Origin: Gigantopelta aegis
Lineage: Eukaryota > Mollusca > Gastropoda > Neomphalida > Peltospiridae
Assembly: GCF_016097555.1 (NCBI RefSeq)
Contig: NC_054701.1
Coordinates: forward strand, 793,049 to 857,048
DNA: 64,000 nucleotides
Direction: 5' to 3'
This document shows, one piece after another, positions 30,176 through 42,781 of the stretch. A model generated the notes under the pieces. It was not told the origin of the DNA. It saw nothing but the letters and a program-made list of their open reading frames with translations, and did not search any database. Position 1 is the stretch's first letter, and each line of letters starts with the position of its first letter. The translations under genes and the position numbers were made by a program.

Positions 30176-33020
30176 ACCCAAAGCCAAATTTAACTTAAAA
30201 CCAGATTATCATAACATCTCCCCCCAATTTTTCAAAAATATTGTTTTAATAAAACAATATTTTTTATTCATTATACACACTTGGGAACACATTCATATGG
30301 TCAATATTATAAATACCATATCATAAAATAACTATATACACATTCCTACAGTAATTCTTATCTATATACAAAACCTTACACACTATAGGAATTGCATAAC
30401 ACTAATCTTCTTAATGCTTATATTTTCCACTAACCTAACAATTATCTCAATTATTTATTCCATTCTAGATAAAGCATCTGCTACCACATTTTCCTTTCCC
30501 TTTATATGGCATATCTGAAGATCGTATTCCTGTAACTGCAAAGACCACCTTAACAATCTTTGATTTTATTTTTCATTTTATGTAAAAACACAAGGGGATT
30601 ATGATCAGTCCAAACGATAATTGATTCAATTGGGTTACACACGTAAACCTCAAAATGATCCAAGGCCAACAACAGTGATAATGTTTCCTTTTCACAGTTG
30701 AATATTTATTTTGATGACTATTGAACTTTCTAGAAAAGTAAGCGACAGGATGAAATACTCCTTGTTCATTGCATTGTGACAAAACTGCACCAGCTCCAAT
30801 ATCGCTAGCATCTACAGTCAATTGAAAAGGTTTCCTAAAATCGGGTGCCATAAGCACAGGTTTACTTTTCAATATGTTTTTCACACTATTGAACGCATCT
30901 TGACATTCTTTGGTCCAAATGTATTTAACATTTTGTTTGAGTAAATTTGTTAAAGGGAAAGTAATTATACTGAAATTTTTACAAAATTTCCTATAATACC
31001 CAGCCATTCCTAAAAATCTCATTAACTGTTTTCTTGTTTTAGGTACGCCGAATGCATCAATGCTTTCAACTTTGGCCTCAAGTGGCCTTACTTGCCCTTG
31101 ACCAACCACATGTCCAAGAAAAACAACAGTAGCTTTAGCAAAATCACTTTTACCCAAGTTCACAGTCAACCGGGCTTTAGAAAGTCTACCAAACAGTTCC
31201 TTGATTTGACTAATATGCTGATTCCAACCATGACTATAAACAACAATATCATCAACATAAGCCTGACATTGTTCTACTCCAGAAATGACCTGATTAATCA
31301 TTCTTTGGAATGTAGCCTGAGAATTTTTCATTCCAAATGGACAAACCAGATATTCGAATAACCCATCAGCGGTTACAAACACAGAGATTTCTCTGGCCCG
31401 TTTAGTTAATGGTATTTGCCAGTAACCTTTCAAAAGGTCAAACTTGCTAATATACTTAGCAGTTCCTAATTTATCAATGCAGTCATCAATTCGTGGGATA
31501 GGAAACGAATCTGATTTGGTCACAGCATTAACTTTGCGAAAATCTGTACAGAACCGTACACTACCATCAGGTTTAGGAACAAGTAAACAAGGAGAACTCC
31601 AGTTACTAAAACTAGGTTGAATAATGCCGTTCTCAAGCATATAATCTATTTCTTTTCGGATAAGTTCCTGTTTTTGTGGATTAACTCGATAAGCATGTTG
31701 CTTAATTGACTTGGAATCACCAACATCAACATCATGTTTAATAACATTTGTTCGACTAGGAACATCTGGGAAAATTTGGCTAAATTCAGAAATGATTTGT
31801 TGAACATCACTTTGTTGTTTTTCACTTAAATGGCTGATTTTTAAATGAAGATTAAACAATATCCTCGAATTTACCAATTTCGGCTCAACTGGATTAAAAT
31901 TATCATCTTTCATCTTAACATCAGAATCTATCCCTGAAAGAATTATTGTATTAGCCAAGACGTTTTCCCGATTATAATATTTTTTAAGCATATTAACATG
32001 GCAAAGCTGAGTTTTCTTTTTACGATCAGGAGTACGGATGACATAATCAACCGCACTGATTTTTTTTTCAACAATATACGGTCCTTGAAATTTTGCACTT
32101 AATGGTTGATTAACCAAAGGAAACAAAACTAACACTTCTTCCCCGGCATCGAAAGATCTATCTCTAGCTCTTTTATCAAACCATGTTTTCATTTTATCTT
32201 GACTATCGGATAACACATTTCGGGATATTTCTCTAACTGTTTGCAATTTTTCCCGCAAATCAATCGCATATTTCAACACACTAGTTTCACTTTTTACCTC
32301 CGAGTTTGTCCAAAACTCGTGTAACATTTGTAATGGACCACGAACTGAATGTCCATATAACATTTCAAAAGGAGTGAATCCCATGGATTCGTGATAAGTA
32401 TCTCTAATCGCAAACATCAGCAAATGAATACCTTCATCCCAGTCTTTACCCTTTTCCAGGCAAAACTTTCGAATCATGGATTTCAAAGTTCCATGAAATC
32501 GTTCCAACGCACCTTGGGTTTCAGGATGATAAGCAGAAGAAAAATGATGTTTAATGGCCAATTCATCCATCACTTGCTGAAACAATTTCGAAGTGAAATT
32601 GCTACCTTGATCAGTTTGAATGAATTTCGGAAATCCATATCGAGTAAAGATTTTAATCAATTCCTCAACAACTGTTTTAGCCCTAATATTGCTCAGAGGT
32701 ATGGCTTCAGGAAACCGTGTATTTTTGCAAAGAACGGTCAATAAGTATTCTTTACCATGAACAGTGCGAGGTAAAGGACCAACGCAATCAACTATAACCT
32801 CACTGAAAGCTTCATTAACTGCGGGAATGGGTATCAAACTAGCTGGTTTAATACTTTGATTGGGTTTACCAACAATCTGACATGTTTTACAGGTTAAACA
32901 ATACCTAACAACATCACGATGTAAATGCGGCCAATGAAATTGTTTCAAAATCCTTTGATACGTTTTACGTACCCCTGAATGACCTGCTAATGGACCATCA
33001 TGAGCTAAACTCAACACAGT
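30176..33020 (-). pseudogene. Inverted LTR element block: LTR edge, RNase H, RT, integrase
   Basis: On the minus strand one sees the integrase core (VDCVGPLPR, QTDQGSNF, HPETQGALERFH), a linker, and the RT (CTDFRKVNAV, YVDDIVVYS). RNase H (LTVDASDIGAGAVLSQ) follows, then the purine tract and the first ~40 bp of an LTR. This is the same lineage as the plus-strand copy at 36.4-39.0 kb and nearly identical to it, but in opposite orientation. Confidence 0.85.
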
Positions 33021-34467
33021 TTATGAACAAACAATCTTACTTGAAAAAGAATTGTTAGATAAGGACAACACATTTTTGGGCGAGTATATTACTTTGTCCA
33101 CAGTTGAAGGTACTATATCTAGTCCGTTACATACTGTCGAGTTGGATAGTGATTTGGTTAAAGGCAGTATTGTGGTAGCAGCGGTTAGCCATATACCAAT
33201 TGCGGGTGTATCATTATTGTTAGGGAATGATGTAGCTCAGGAAAGGGTTATTCCTGTACCCATTATGACTGAAATTCCTGAAACTGATGTTGAAACAGAA
33301 AAGTTATCTGATGTGATTGATAACATCTTTCCCGCATGTGTTACAACTCGGTCTCAAAACAAAAAGTTGCACAGGAAAATTAGGGTTGAGAATGAGGTTG
33401 CCAATAAAAATTCGGGATCACTCCAGTGTTTTTATTGTAAAAGAATGGGTCACAAATGGGGGCTCGTCCGGGATCTTTTTTGTAATATATGTCCTTGGAT
33501 GGTATTAGGAGATTACAAATTGATCTATTTTGATTATTAGAATAGATGATAATAGTTGACTAGTTAGAGTTTTATTTTGAGCACACGTTTTGACAATTAC
33601 ATAATCAAGTTCACATGGATAGCATATGTTCAGTAGAACAAGTAGTTGATAATTTTATATCTAGTTTAGATGAAACTGAGATAAATTATTTAACTGTAGC
33701 ACGGTTGAAAGAAATTGCTGAACACGTAGGATTAGAGTTGGACATTGGTTTGAAGAAAGCTGAAATAAAATCGTTGGTGATAGATTTCTTAAGAAATATG
33801 GCAGAAAGTAAAATTCAGTTAGATTCAAAGGTGTATACTGGTAGGGAAATTGGTAGTGTTGAACTTGATAATGAAGATAGTTTAGCTATGTTGAAACTTA
33901 AGTTGGACTTTCAGAGAGAACAATTAATGTATGAGAGGGAACAAAGAAATTTGGAGAGAGAAAATGAGAGGGAACAAAGAAATTTGGAGAGAGAAGATAG
34001 AGAAAAACATAGAGAATGGGAGACAACACAAAGATCTCTCGATAGGGATATTAAAAGTAGAGAGTTGGATAACTATAGCAAGTTTGATCCACAAAGATAT
34101 ATTAGGATGGTTCCTATTTTTAATGAAAATCAAGTTGATGAATTTTTTGATTGTTTTGAAAAGATAGCTCTTGGGGCTGAATGGCCAAAACGGTATTGGT
34201 GTTTATTGTTGCAATCTGCTTTGAAAGGTAAAGCACAAATGGCTTATGCAGCGCTTTCTGTTGATGATTCTTCGTCATATGACTTAGTTAAAGCTGCTAT
34301 TTTAAGAGCTTATGAAAAGGTGCCTGAGGTGTACCAACAAGATTTTCGAAATCTTAGGATTTCAGGTGGACAATCTTATTTAGAGTTTGCCAAAGAAAAA
34401 GAAAGGTTATTTCGGAAATGGTGTAGTTCAAAGTCTGTGAATAATGATTGTGGGAAATTAGAAGAAC
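33021..34467 (+). pseudogene. LTR element second block: protease piece, primer site, gag
   Basis: A protease-region piece is followed by the proline-type primer site and a second gag N-terminal half. This gag copy has an extra in-frame repeat of its NLERE-type coiled-coil segment relative to the first copy. The block leads into a partial LTR. Confidence 0.78.
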
Positions 34468-34976
34468 TCGAAGTTAGAGTATCTCCTGTCCAGCACCGTC
34501 AGAAGTTACCACGTCAACAAAGCATGAAGGAGCGGCGACCGGTCATCTTGTTTAGCAGCCCTTGGCAGTCGTGCATTGAACTTTTCGTGATGGACTGATT
34601 TTCGTTTGGTGACTATTAGTTAATAACTTAAACGCCAGAATTCTGTGGGAAAACTTTATGTATTTAAACATATATATTTTATATAAAAACATTTAAACAC
34701 TTGCTACTTGTTATGTAATTTTGTCAAGAACGTGTGTGCTCAATGTTTTAGCTATTTAGTCAATTTATTAATCGGGCAATTAGTTTATTGCATTGAATAA
34801 TGTGATATTAAATATCACACAGTCTATATCTAATAATTGTATTTAATTGCATGTGATAACCTGTACACATGGCAATTGTTTAGTACCATGATTGGATAAT
34901 TCGGATTTATCAATCTTGGTACACGTGACTTCTGCGGTCTATTAAAGTTTTTAATCCAGTTAGTGGTTATTGTGGA
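34468..34976 (+). repeat. Partial internal LTR copy
   Basis: About 510 bp matching the right-hand half of the outer LTRs (from about 27978), with several base differences from them. It derives from another copy of the family, not from the outer LTR pair. Confidence 0.85.
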
Positions 34977-37900
34977 TAATGAAGCTATGAAAAGGTGCCT
35001 GAGGTGTACCAACAAGATTTTCGAAATCTTAGGATTTCAGGTGGACAATCTTATTTAGAGTTTGCCAAAGAAAAAGAAAGGTTATTTCGGAAATGGTGTA
35101 GTTCAAAGTCTGTGAATAATGATTGTGGGAAATTAGAAGAACTCATTCTTATAGAAGAGTTTATGAGAGGTTTGCCATCAGAAGTGGTAATTCACTTACA
35201 GGTTCTTGAACCAAGTACATTAGCTGAGGCAGCTATAATGGCTGATAAATTTGTTTTAGCAAACCGTAAACCTGATTTCAGTAATAAACCGAAGTCACAA
35301 AGTTATACTTTCAAACAAAGTGGAAGCAGTAGAGATGGTTCAGTTAGGAATAATAATACACCGCGAGATATGGGTAAATCTCAAGATCAGAAAAATTCGG
35401 GATCACTCCAGTGTTTTTATTGTAAAAGAATGGGTCACATTAGACGTGATTGCCGGAAATTGAAATATGATCTTGGAAGTGGCAATCGTTCTGGGCACAC
35501 ACATTTTGTATCTCAGTTGTCTGAACCTTTGAATTCAAAATGTCAAATTAAAGATGCGTTATCTAGGGTTAAGAAAAGAAATCCAAGGTTTGAACCATTT
35601 CTGACTTCTGGTCATGTGGTTACATCACACGATGGTGATGTGAAACAATCTATAGTGATTTTGCGAGATACTGGTGCTGAACGAACAATCTTACTTGAAA
35701 AAGAATTGTTAGATAAGGACAACACATTTTTGGGCGAGTATATTACTTTGTCCACAGTTGAAGGTACTATATCTAGTCCGTTACATACTGTCGAGTTGGA
35801 TAGTGATTTGGTTAAAGGCAGTATTGTGGTAGCAGCGGTTAGCCATATACCAATTGCGGGTGTATCATTATTGTTAGGGAATGATGTAGCTCAGGAAAGG
35901 GTTATTCCTGTACCCATTATGACTGAAATTCCTGAAACTGATGTTGAAACAGAAAAGTTATCTGATGTGATTGATAACATCTTTCCCGCATGTGTTACAA
36001 CTCGGTCTCAAAATAAAGAGTTGCACAGGAAAATTAGGGTTGAGAATGAGGTTGCCAATAAAAATTGGGATATTTCTGATTTAGGTGATACTTTTATTGG
36101 TCATGATTCTGCGCCCGAATTAGGTTCAAATCTGGAAAATGGTTCAGATCGGGAAAAATGTTTTGACCATGAAGTAGGTAACCCAGAAGAAGAAAAAATA
36201 TTGCAACAGTTACCAGATGACAATGATAGGTTAATTTTAAATCTTAACCATGATCAGTTTATTCTTGAGCAACAAGCTGATAGTGAATTACAAATCCTTT
36301 CAAAGGAAGTGTTAGAAAAATCCGAGTTGGATGAAGAACCAGTTGGCTATTATTTCGAAAATGGTGTTTTAATGAGAAAGTTTCGAGATAAACATTCACA
36401 GAATAATGATTGGCAGGTGATGCATCAAATCGTTGTTCCTAAAAGTTGTCGGAAAACTGTTGAGTTTAGCTCATGATGGTCCATTAGCAGGTCATTCAGG
36501 GGTACGTAAAACGTATCAAAGGATTTTGAAACAATTTCATTGGCCGCATTTACATCGTGATGTTGTTAGGTATTGTTTAACCTGTAAAACATGTCAGATT
36601 GTTGGTAAACCCAATCAAAGTATTAAACCAGCTAGTTTGATACCCATTCCCGCAGTTAATGAAGCTTTCAGTGAGGTTATAGTTGATTGCGTTGGTCCTT
36701 TACCTCGCACTGTTCATGGTAAAGAATACTTATTGACCGTTCTTTGTAAAAATACACGGTTTCCTGAAGTCATACCTCTGAGCAATATTAGAGCTAAAAC
36801 AGTTGTTGAGGAATTGATTAAAATCTTTACTCGATATGGATTTCCGAAATTCATTCAAACTGATCAAGGTAGCAATTTCACTTCGAAATTGTTTCAGCAA
36901 GTAATGGATGAATTGGCCATTAAACATCATTTTTCTTCTGCTTATCATCCTGAAACCCAAGGTGCGTTGGAACGATTTCATGGAACTTTGAAATCCATGA
37001 TTCGAAAGTTTTGCCTGGCAAAAGGGTAAAGACTGGGATGAAGGTATTCATTTGCTGATGTTTGCGATTAGAGATACTTATCACGAATCCATGGGATTCA
37101 CTCCTTTTGAAATGTTATATGGACATTCAGTTCGTGGTCCATTACAAATGTTACACGAGTTTTGGACAAACTCGGAGGTAAAAAGTGAAACTAGTGTGTT
37201 GAAATATGCGATTGATTTGCGGGAAAAATTGCAAACAGTTAGAGAAATATCCCGAAATGTGTTATCCGATAGTCAAGATAAAATGAAAACATGGTTTGAT
37301 AAAAGAGCTAGAGATAGATCTTTCGATGCCGGGGAAGAAGTGTTAGTTTTGTTTCCTTTGGTTAATCAACCATTAAGTGCAAAATTTCAAGGACCGTATA
37401 TTGTTGAAAAAAAAATCAGTGCGGTTGATTATGTCATCCGTACTCCTGATCGTAAAAAGAAAACTCAGCTTTGCCATGTTAATATGCTTAAAAAATATTA
37501 TAATCGGGAAAACGTCTTGGCTAATACAATAATTCTTTCAGGGATAGATTCTGATAAGATGAAAGATGATAATTTTAACCCAGTTGAGCCGAAATTGGTA
37601 AATTCGAGGATATTGTTGAATCTTCATTTAAAAATCAGCCATTTAAGTGAAAAACAACAAAGTGATGTTCAACAAATCATTTCTGAATTTAGCCAAATTT
37701 TCCCAGATGTTCCTAGTCGAACAAATGTTATTAAACATGATGTTGATGTTGGTGATTCCAAGTCAATTAAGCAACATGCTTATCGAGTTAATCCACAAAA
37801 ACAGGAACTTATCCGAAAAGAAATAGATTATATGCTTGAGAACGGCATTATTCAACCTAGTTTTAGTAACTGGAGTTCTCCTTGTTTACTTGTTCCTAAA

Positions 37901-39019
37901 CCTGATGGTAGTGTACGGTTCTGTACAGATTTTCGCAAAGTTAATGCTGTGACCAAATCAGATTCGTTTCCTATCCCACGAATTGATGACTGCATTGATA
38001 AATTAGGAACTGCTAAGTATATTAGCAAGTTTGACCTTTTGAAAGGTTACTGGCAAATACCATTAACTAAACGGGCCAGAGAAATCTCTGCGTTTGTAAC
38101 CGCTGATGGGTTATTCGAATATCTGGTTTGTCCATTTGGAATGAAAAATTCTCAGGCTACATTCCAAAGAATGATTAATCAGGTCATTTCTGGATTAGAA
38201 CAATGTCAGGCTTATGTTGATGATATTGTTGTTTATAGTCATAGTTGGGATCAGCATATTAGTCAAATCAAGGAACTGTTTGGTAGACTTTCTAAAGCCC
38301 GGTTGACTGTGAACTTGGGTAAAAGTGATTTTGCTAAAGCTACTGTTGTTTTTCTTGGACATGTGGTTGGTCAAGGGCAAGTAAGGCCACTTGAGGCCAA
38401 AGTTGAAAGCATTGATGCATTCGGCGTACCTAAAACAAGAAAACAGTTGATGAGATTTTTAGGAATGGCTGGGTATTATAGGAAATTTTGTAAAAATTTC
38501 AGTATAATTACTTTCCCTTTAACAAATTTACTCAAACAAAATGTTAAATACATTTGGACCAAAGAATGTCAAGATGCGTTCAATAGTGTGAAAAACATAT
38601 TGAAAAGTAAACCTGTGCTTATGGCACCCAATTTTAGGAAACCTTTTCAATTGACTGTAGATGCTAGCGATATTGGAGCTGGTGCAGTTTTGTCACAATG
38701 CAATGAACAAGGAGTATTTCATCCTGTCGCTTACTTTTCTAGAAAGTTCAATAGTCATCAAAATAAATATTCAACTGTTGAAAAGGAAACATTATCACTG
38801 TTGTTGGCCTTGGATCATTTTGAGGTTTACGTGTGTAACCCAATTGAATCAATTATCGTTTGGACTGATCATAATCCCCTTGTGTTTTTACATAAAATGA
38901 AAAATAAAAATCAAAGATTGTTAAGGTGGTCTTTGCAGTTACAGGAATACGATCTTCAGATATGCCATATAAAGGGAAAGGAAAATGTGGTAGCAGATGC
39001 TTTATCTAGAATGGAATAA
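34977..39019 (+). pseudogene. LTR element third block: gag end, protease, integrase, RT, RNase H
   Basis: Parts in order: capsid end and CCHC knuckle (CFYCKRMGHIRRDC) near 35.4 kb, protease DTG near 35.67 kb, integrase zinc-binding HHCC region near 36.5 kb and catalytic core to about 37.1 kb. Then come a linker, RT with YVDDIVVYS near 38.2 kb, and RNase H to the stop at 39019. The reading is broken in at least one place. The integrase-before-RT order is directly visible. Confidence 0.85.
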
Positions 39020-39285
39020 ATAATTGAGATAATTGTTAGGTTAGTGGAAAATATAAGCATTAAGAAGATTAGTGTTATGCAATTCCTATAGTGTGTAAGG
39101 TTTTGTATATAGATAAGAATTACTGTAGGAATGTGTATGTAAAAAAATTAAAAAAATTTTTATATATAGTTATTTTATGATATGGTATTTATAATACTGA
39201 CCATATGAATGTGTTCCCAAGTGTGTATAATGAATAAAAAATTTTGTTTTATTAAAACAATATTTTTGAAAAAATTGGGGGGAGA

Positions 39286-40257
39286 TGTTATGATAATCTG
39301 GTTTTAAGTTAAATCTGGCTTTGGGTTATGTAATATGGACGTTTTTATCGTCGGGTGAAAATTCAAGTAAAAATATGGAAGACTATGTGTTTCGCTGGCT
39401 GGAGAGAATAAAATATAACTGTGGCGGACATATCTCATTATGTCCTATCATGTGTTTAAACAACGACGGCGTGCTGAAATAATAAAATAATGACTTACCT
39501 GGAGAGCAGACGTGTTCGGCAAGGTGGCTGACATTTTGTTTTTGTCTGTTCGTATAGCCAGACCGTGATCCGTGGAGCACCTGTCTGGTGGCTTTTCGTT
39601 TTTGGAATGATTTGATTGGTCGGCGAATTACTTTACATCGTAAGTTATGAGTTCTGCACGATGTTCTTGTGGAGTGCATTCTGTTGCACACGTCTTCAGA
39701 TGCCTATATAAACTGGGAATCAACGCACAATCTTCAGAACTCGAAGTTAGAGTATCTCCTGTCCAGCACCGTCAGAAGTTACCACGTCAACAAGGCATGA
39801 AGGAGCGGCGACCGGTCATCTTGTTTAGCAGCCCTTGGCAGTCGTGCATTGAAACTTTTCGTGATGGACTGATTTTCGTTTGGTGACTATTAATTAATAA
39901 CTTAAATGCCAGAATTCTGTGGGAAAACTTTATTTATTTAAACATATATTTTTTATATAAAAACATTTAAACACTTGCTACTTGTTATGTAATTTTGTCA
40001 AGAAAGTGTGTGCTCAATGTTTTAGCTATTTAGTCAATTTATTAATCGGGCAATTAGTTTATTGCATTGAATAATGTGATATTAAATATCACACAGTCTA
40101 TATCTAATAATTGTATTTAATTGCATGTGATAACTTGTACACATGGCAATTGTTTAGTACCATGATTGGATAATTCGGATTTATCAATCTTGGTACACGT
40201 GACTTCTGCGGTCTATTAAAGTTTTTAATCCAGTTAGTGGTTATTGTGGATCGGGAA
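39286..40257 (+). repeat. Right LTR of the Gmr1-like element (runs into the gap)
   Basis: It begins TGTTATGATAATCTGG directly after the purine tract and extends to GGATCGGGAA before the Ns. It matches the left LTR over its whole visible length. The target-site duplication cannot be checked because the gap removes the right flank. Confidence 0.9.
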
Positions 40258-40457
40258 NNNNNNNNNNNNNNNNNNNNNNNNNNNNNNNNNNNNNNNNNNN
40301 NNNNNNNNNNNNNNNNNNNNNNNNNNNNNNNNNNNNNNNNNNNNNNNNNNNNNNNNNNNNNNNNNNNNNNNNNNNNNNNNNNNNNNNNNNNNNNNNNNNN
40401 NNNNNNNNNNNNNNNNNNNNNNNNNNNNNNNNNNNNNNNNNNNNNNNNNNNNNNNNN
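40258..40457. other. Assembly gap (200 N)
   Basis: A round 200-base run of N at the border of an LTR and a minisatellite. The true length is unknown. Confidence 0.99.
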
Positions 40458-41241
40458 CAGGGGCCACACTTGTAACATACAACAAGTATTGCAGATCAGG
40501 GACCATACTTGTATATACAACAAGTACCGCAGAGCAGGGGCCACACTTGTAACATACAACATGTACTGCAGATCAGGGGCCACACTTGTATATACAACAA
40601 GTACTGCAGATCAGGGGCCACACTTGTATATACAACATGTATTGCAGATTAGGGGCCACACATGTATATACAACAAGTATTGCAGATCAGGGGCCACACT
40701 TGTAACATACAACAAGTACTGCAGATCAGGGGCCACACGTGTATATACAACATGTACTGCTGACCAGGGGCCACACTTGTATATACAACATGTACTGCTG
40801 ACCAGGGGCCACACTTGTAACATACAACAAGTATTGCAGATCAGGTGCCACACTTGTAACATACAACAAGTATTGCAAATCAGGGGCCACACGTGTATAT
40901 ACAACATGTACTGCATATCACGTGCCACACTTGTATATACAACATGTACTGCATATCACGTGCCACACTTGTATATACAACAAGTATCACAGATCAGGGG
41001 CCACACTTGTATATACAACAAGTATTGCAGATCAGGGGCCATACTTGTATATACAACAAGTATCACAGATCAGAGGCCACACGTGTATATACAACAAGTA
41101 TTGCAGATCAGGGGCCACACTTGTAACATACAACAAGTATTGCAGATCAGGGACCATACTTGTATATACAACAAGTACCGCAGATCAGGGGCCACACTTG
41201 TAACATACAACATGTACTGCAGATCAGGGGCCACACTTGTG
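40458..41241. repeat. 38/39-bp minisatellite with a perfect 12-bp palindrome
   Basis: About 20 units of CAGGGGCCACACTTGTATAT, ACAACAAGTATTGCAGAT. Most units contain TTGTATATACAA, a perfect palindrome; others have TTGTAACATACAA, which lengthens the unit by one base. The array begins inside the N gap, so its true size is larger. Long frames across it are artefacts. Confidence 0.94.
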
Positions 41242-41242
41242 A

Positions 41243-41568
41243 ATTCGACATCAATAGTGACTATTTCGAAAGTAAGAGGAATCGCTACGTAGAAGAAAAA
41301 AAGCATGTCCCAAGATGCCATCGAAAAACATATGAAGAATTTACAATGAAAGTTATTTTAAAACACGTACTCCCGCTTCCTCATGTATATACGTTAGTTT
41401 GGCAAACGCCCCAACACGAGGAAAATTCTACAGTCTGTTAATCTTAACATAGATGTGAGACCACAGATTCGTTCTATATTAAATCAGTATGGTTCCTGGA
41501 TCAGCGAATATTTGGACGAAGTAGACGACAACGATACCGATTCGTTGGTGAAACAGTTTGTATTTTGA
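41243..41568 (+). CDS. Unrecognised coding-like patch, plus strand
   Basis: From the array end a frame encodes FDINSDYFESKRNRYVEEKK and goes on through YEEFTMKVILKHVLP to a stop at about 41441. From 41398, after an acceptor-like ACGTTAG, another frame gives FGKRPNTRKILQ, NIDVRPQIRSILNQYG and SWISEYLDEVDDNDTD to a TGA at 41566-41568. Both have the composition of real protein. Either the second is a terminal exon, or one gene is split by a frame change near 41.4 kb. I recognise no family. Confidence 0.28.
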
Positions 41569-41670
41569 TTTTACAGTGAATGCGCCTTAGTTTTCTTTCA
41601 GGTTGAAACTGGTTATGATTGTCTGTGACTTCCACTATATGTATGTGTAATTCAATGGTTCCAGTTTTAC

Positions 41671-41863
41671 CTGCATATTTATACAGTTCTTCATGGAGTG
41701 CAGTTCGGTTCTTCCCGGCTTCTTTCGGCTCCATGACGCAGGCCTTGACTGTGCTAACCTGAGAGGTCGTTGCCATGGACGTTGTTAGAGAAGAAACTCG
41801 CGTAACGGCGCTTGTTTCAATTTTAACTGTTGTACTTGGTTCAGGAAATTTAAATGTTGACAA
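41671..41863 (-). CDS. Unrecognised candidate first exon, minus strand
   Basis: On the minus strand ATG at 41863 (or 41776) opens a frame that includes MATTSQVSTVKACVMEPKEA and GKNRTALHEELYKYAG. A donor-like TATGCAG|GTAAAA closes the exon at 41671, although the frame stays open to 41501. It overlaps the plus-strand patch only in its 3' continuation. Unknown product; it may be chance. Confidence 0.25.
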
Positions 41864-41868
41864 AACTG

Positions 41869-42781
41869 ACAGGAAATTTGGAGAAAATGTAAATATCCGT
41901 AAACTGAGAGAAAATGAAAGTTTGTGAAAATTTATATTTTCATAAGGTGAGGTCTATGAAAGTTTGACGATACCACAGAACTGTTTGACTACATTTATTA
42001 GGTGACTAACACACACACACACACACCGTACTTTGCACCAGTTAATGTGATCATAACGGCAAACGTTAAGCTGTATTTTAAACAGTTTTGTACATGAGCT
42101 ATACCCACCAAATTTGACTTATTGGTACCATCCGGGGGAACTACACTTCATGGTGTTTTTCATGAAGCTGAATATCTCAGTGATACATCTGATATGATGG
42201 ACATCTGAAAGTGGTCATTTTGACCGAATTGTTCAAGGTCAAATTAAAGGTCACCTTTCGTGAATATCACTGGGATGGTAACCTTTATGGAAAACACTAC
42301 GAAGTCGATTTTTCTTTTATGACAAAAAATATACCTTCTGCTCCAATCTAATTAGAATTAGCTCCACTATTACATATGGATCTAACAGCAGCCCATTGGA
42401 GCTCATGTCCAGTTGACCTTTCATTCGACCAATCAAAACCTTACTTGCAAAATTATGCCAGTGATTTGAAAAGAATTTGAAAACATTCGGGAATATGCCG
42501 GAAACTAATTGCAATATAAAAGTTAATATAAAATTCGTTTCAAGACGAAAAAATCTGTTTATGCTAATATACAATCCAGAGTTTATTACTGCACTTCTGC
42601 TCCATCTTGTGCTGTCTACATATCACAACTTCTAAGATACCTTTTGGCATTCCCATTGTTTGCAGATTTCAAACAACGCCACATCATTATAGCACAGAAG
42701 TTGTTCCATCAGGTTTTTGGTGTAAAGGTACTTCAGGGACTTCTTGGGCATTCAATAAGCTATATGGTAGACATTCGGTTA
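41869..42781. other. Unassigned, probably old interspersed repeats
   Basis: (CA)n of about 8 units near 42010. The stretch 42320-42605 (TCTGCTCCAATCTAATTAGA and TCCAGTTGACCTTTCATTCG) has the look of a dispersed repeat, but no second copy is in the window to prove it. No gene is seen. Confidence 0.4.

Larger units (their letters stand above)
27524..40257 (+). mobile_element. Ty3/gypsy LTR retrotransposon, Gmr1-like gene order, internally rearranged
   Basis: The outer LTRs (27524-28500 and 39286 to the gap at 40258) are in the same orientation and look identical where I compared them, so insertion was recent. After the left LTR come a primer-binding site and gag; before the right LTR comes a purine tract ending GGGGGGAGA. 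The pol order on the plus strand is protease, integrase, reverse transcriptase, RNase H. Integrase before RT is the order of the Gmr1-like branch of Ty3/gypsy, although the RT itself is gypsy-type. The interior is a mosaic: gag and protease (28.6-30.2 kb), an inverted pol-plus-LTR-edge block (30.2-33.0 kb), a second protease and gag block (33.0-34.5 kb), a partial LTR (34.5-35.0 kb), then gag end and full pol (35.0-39.0 kb). It is broken, with a handful of breaks besides the rearrangement. Confidence 0.9.

Noticed and set aside
40237-41292. 351-codon frame across the N gap and the 38-bp array
   Set aside because: It consists of unknown bases and repeat units; only the part beyond the array (from 41243) has protein-like composition.
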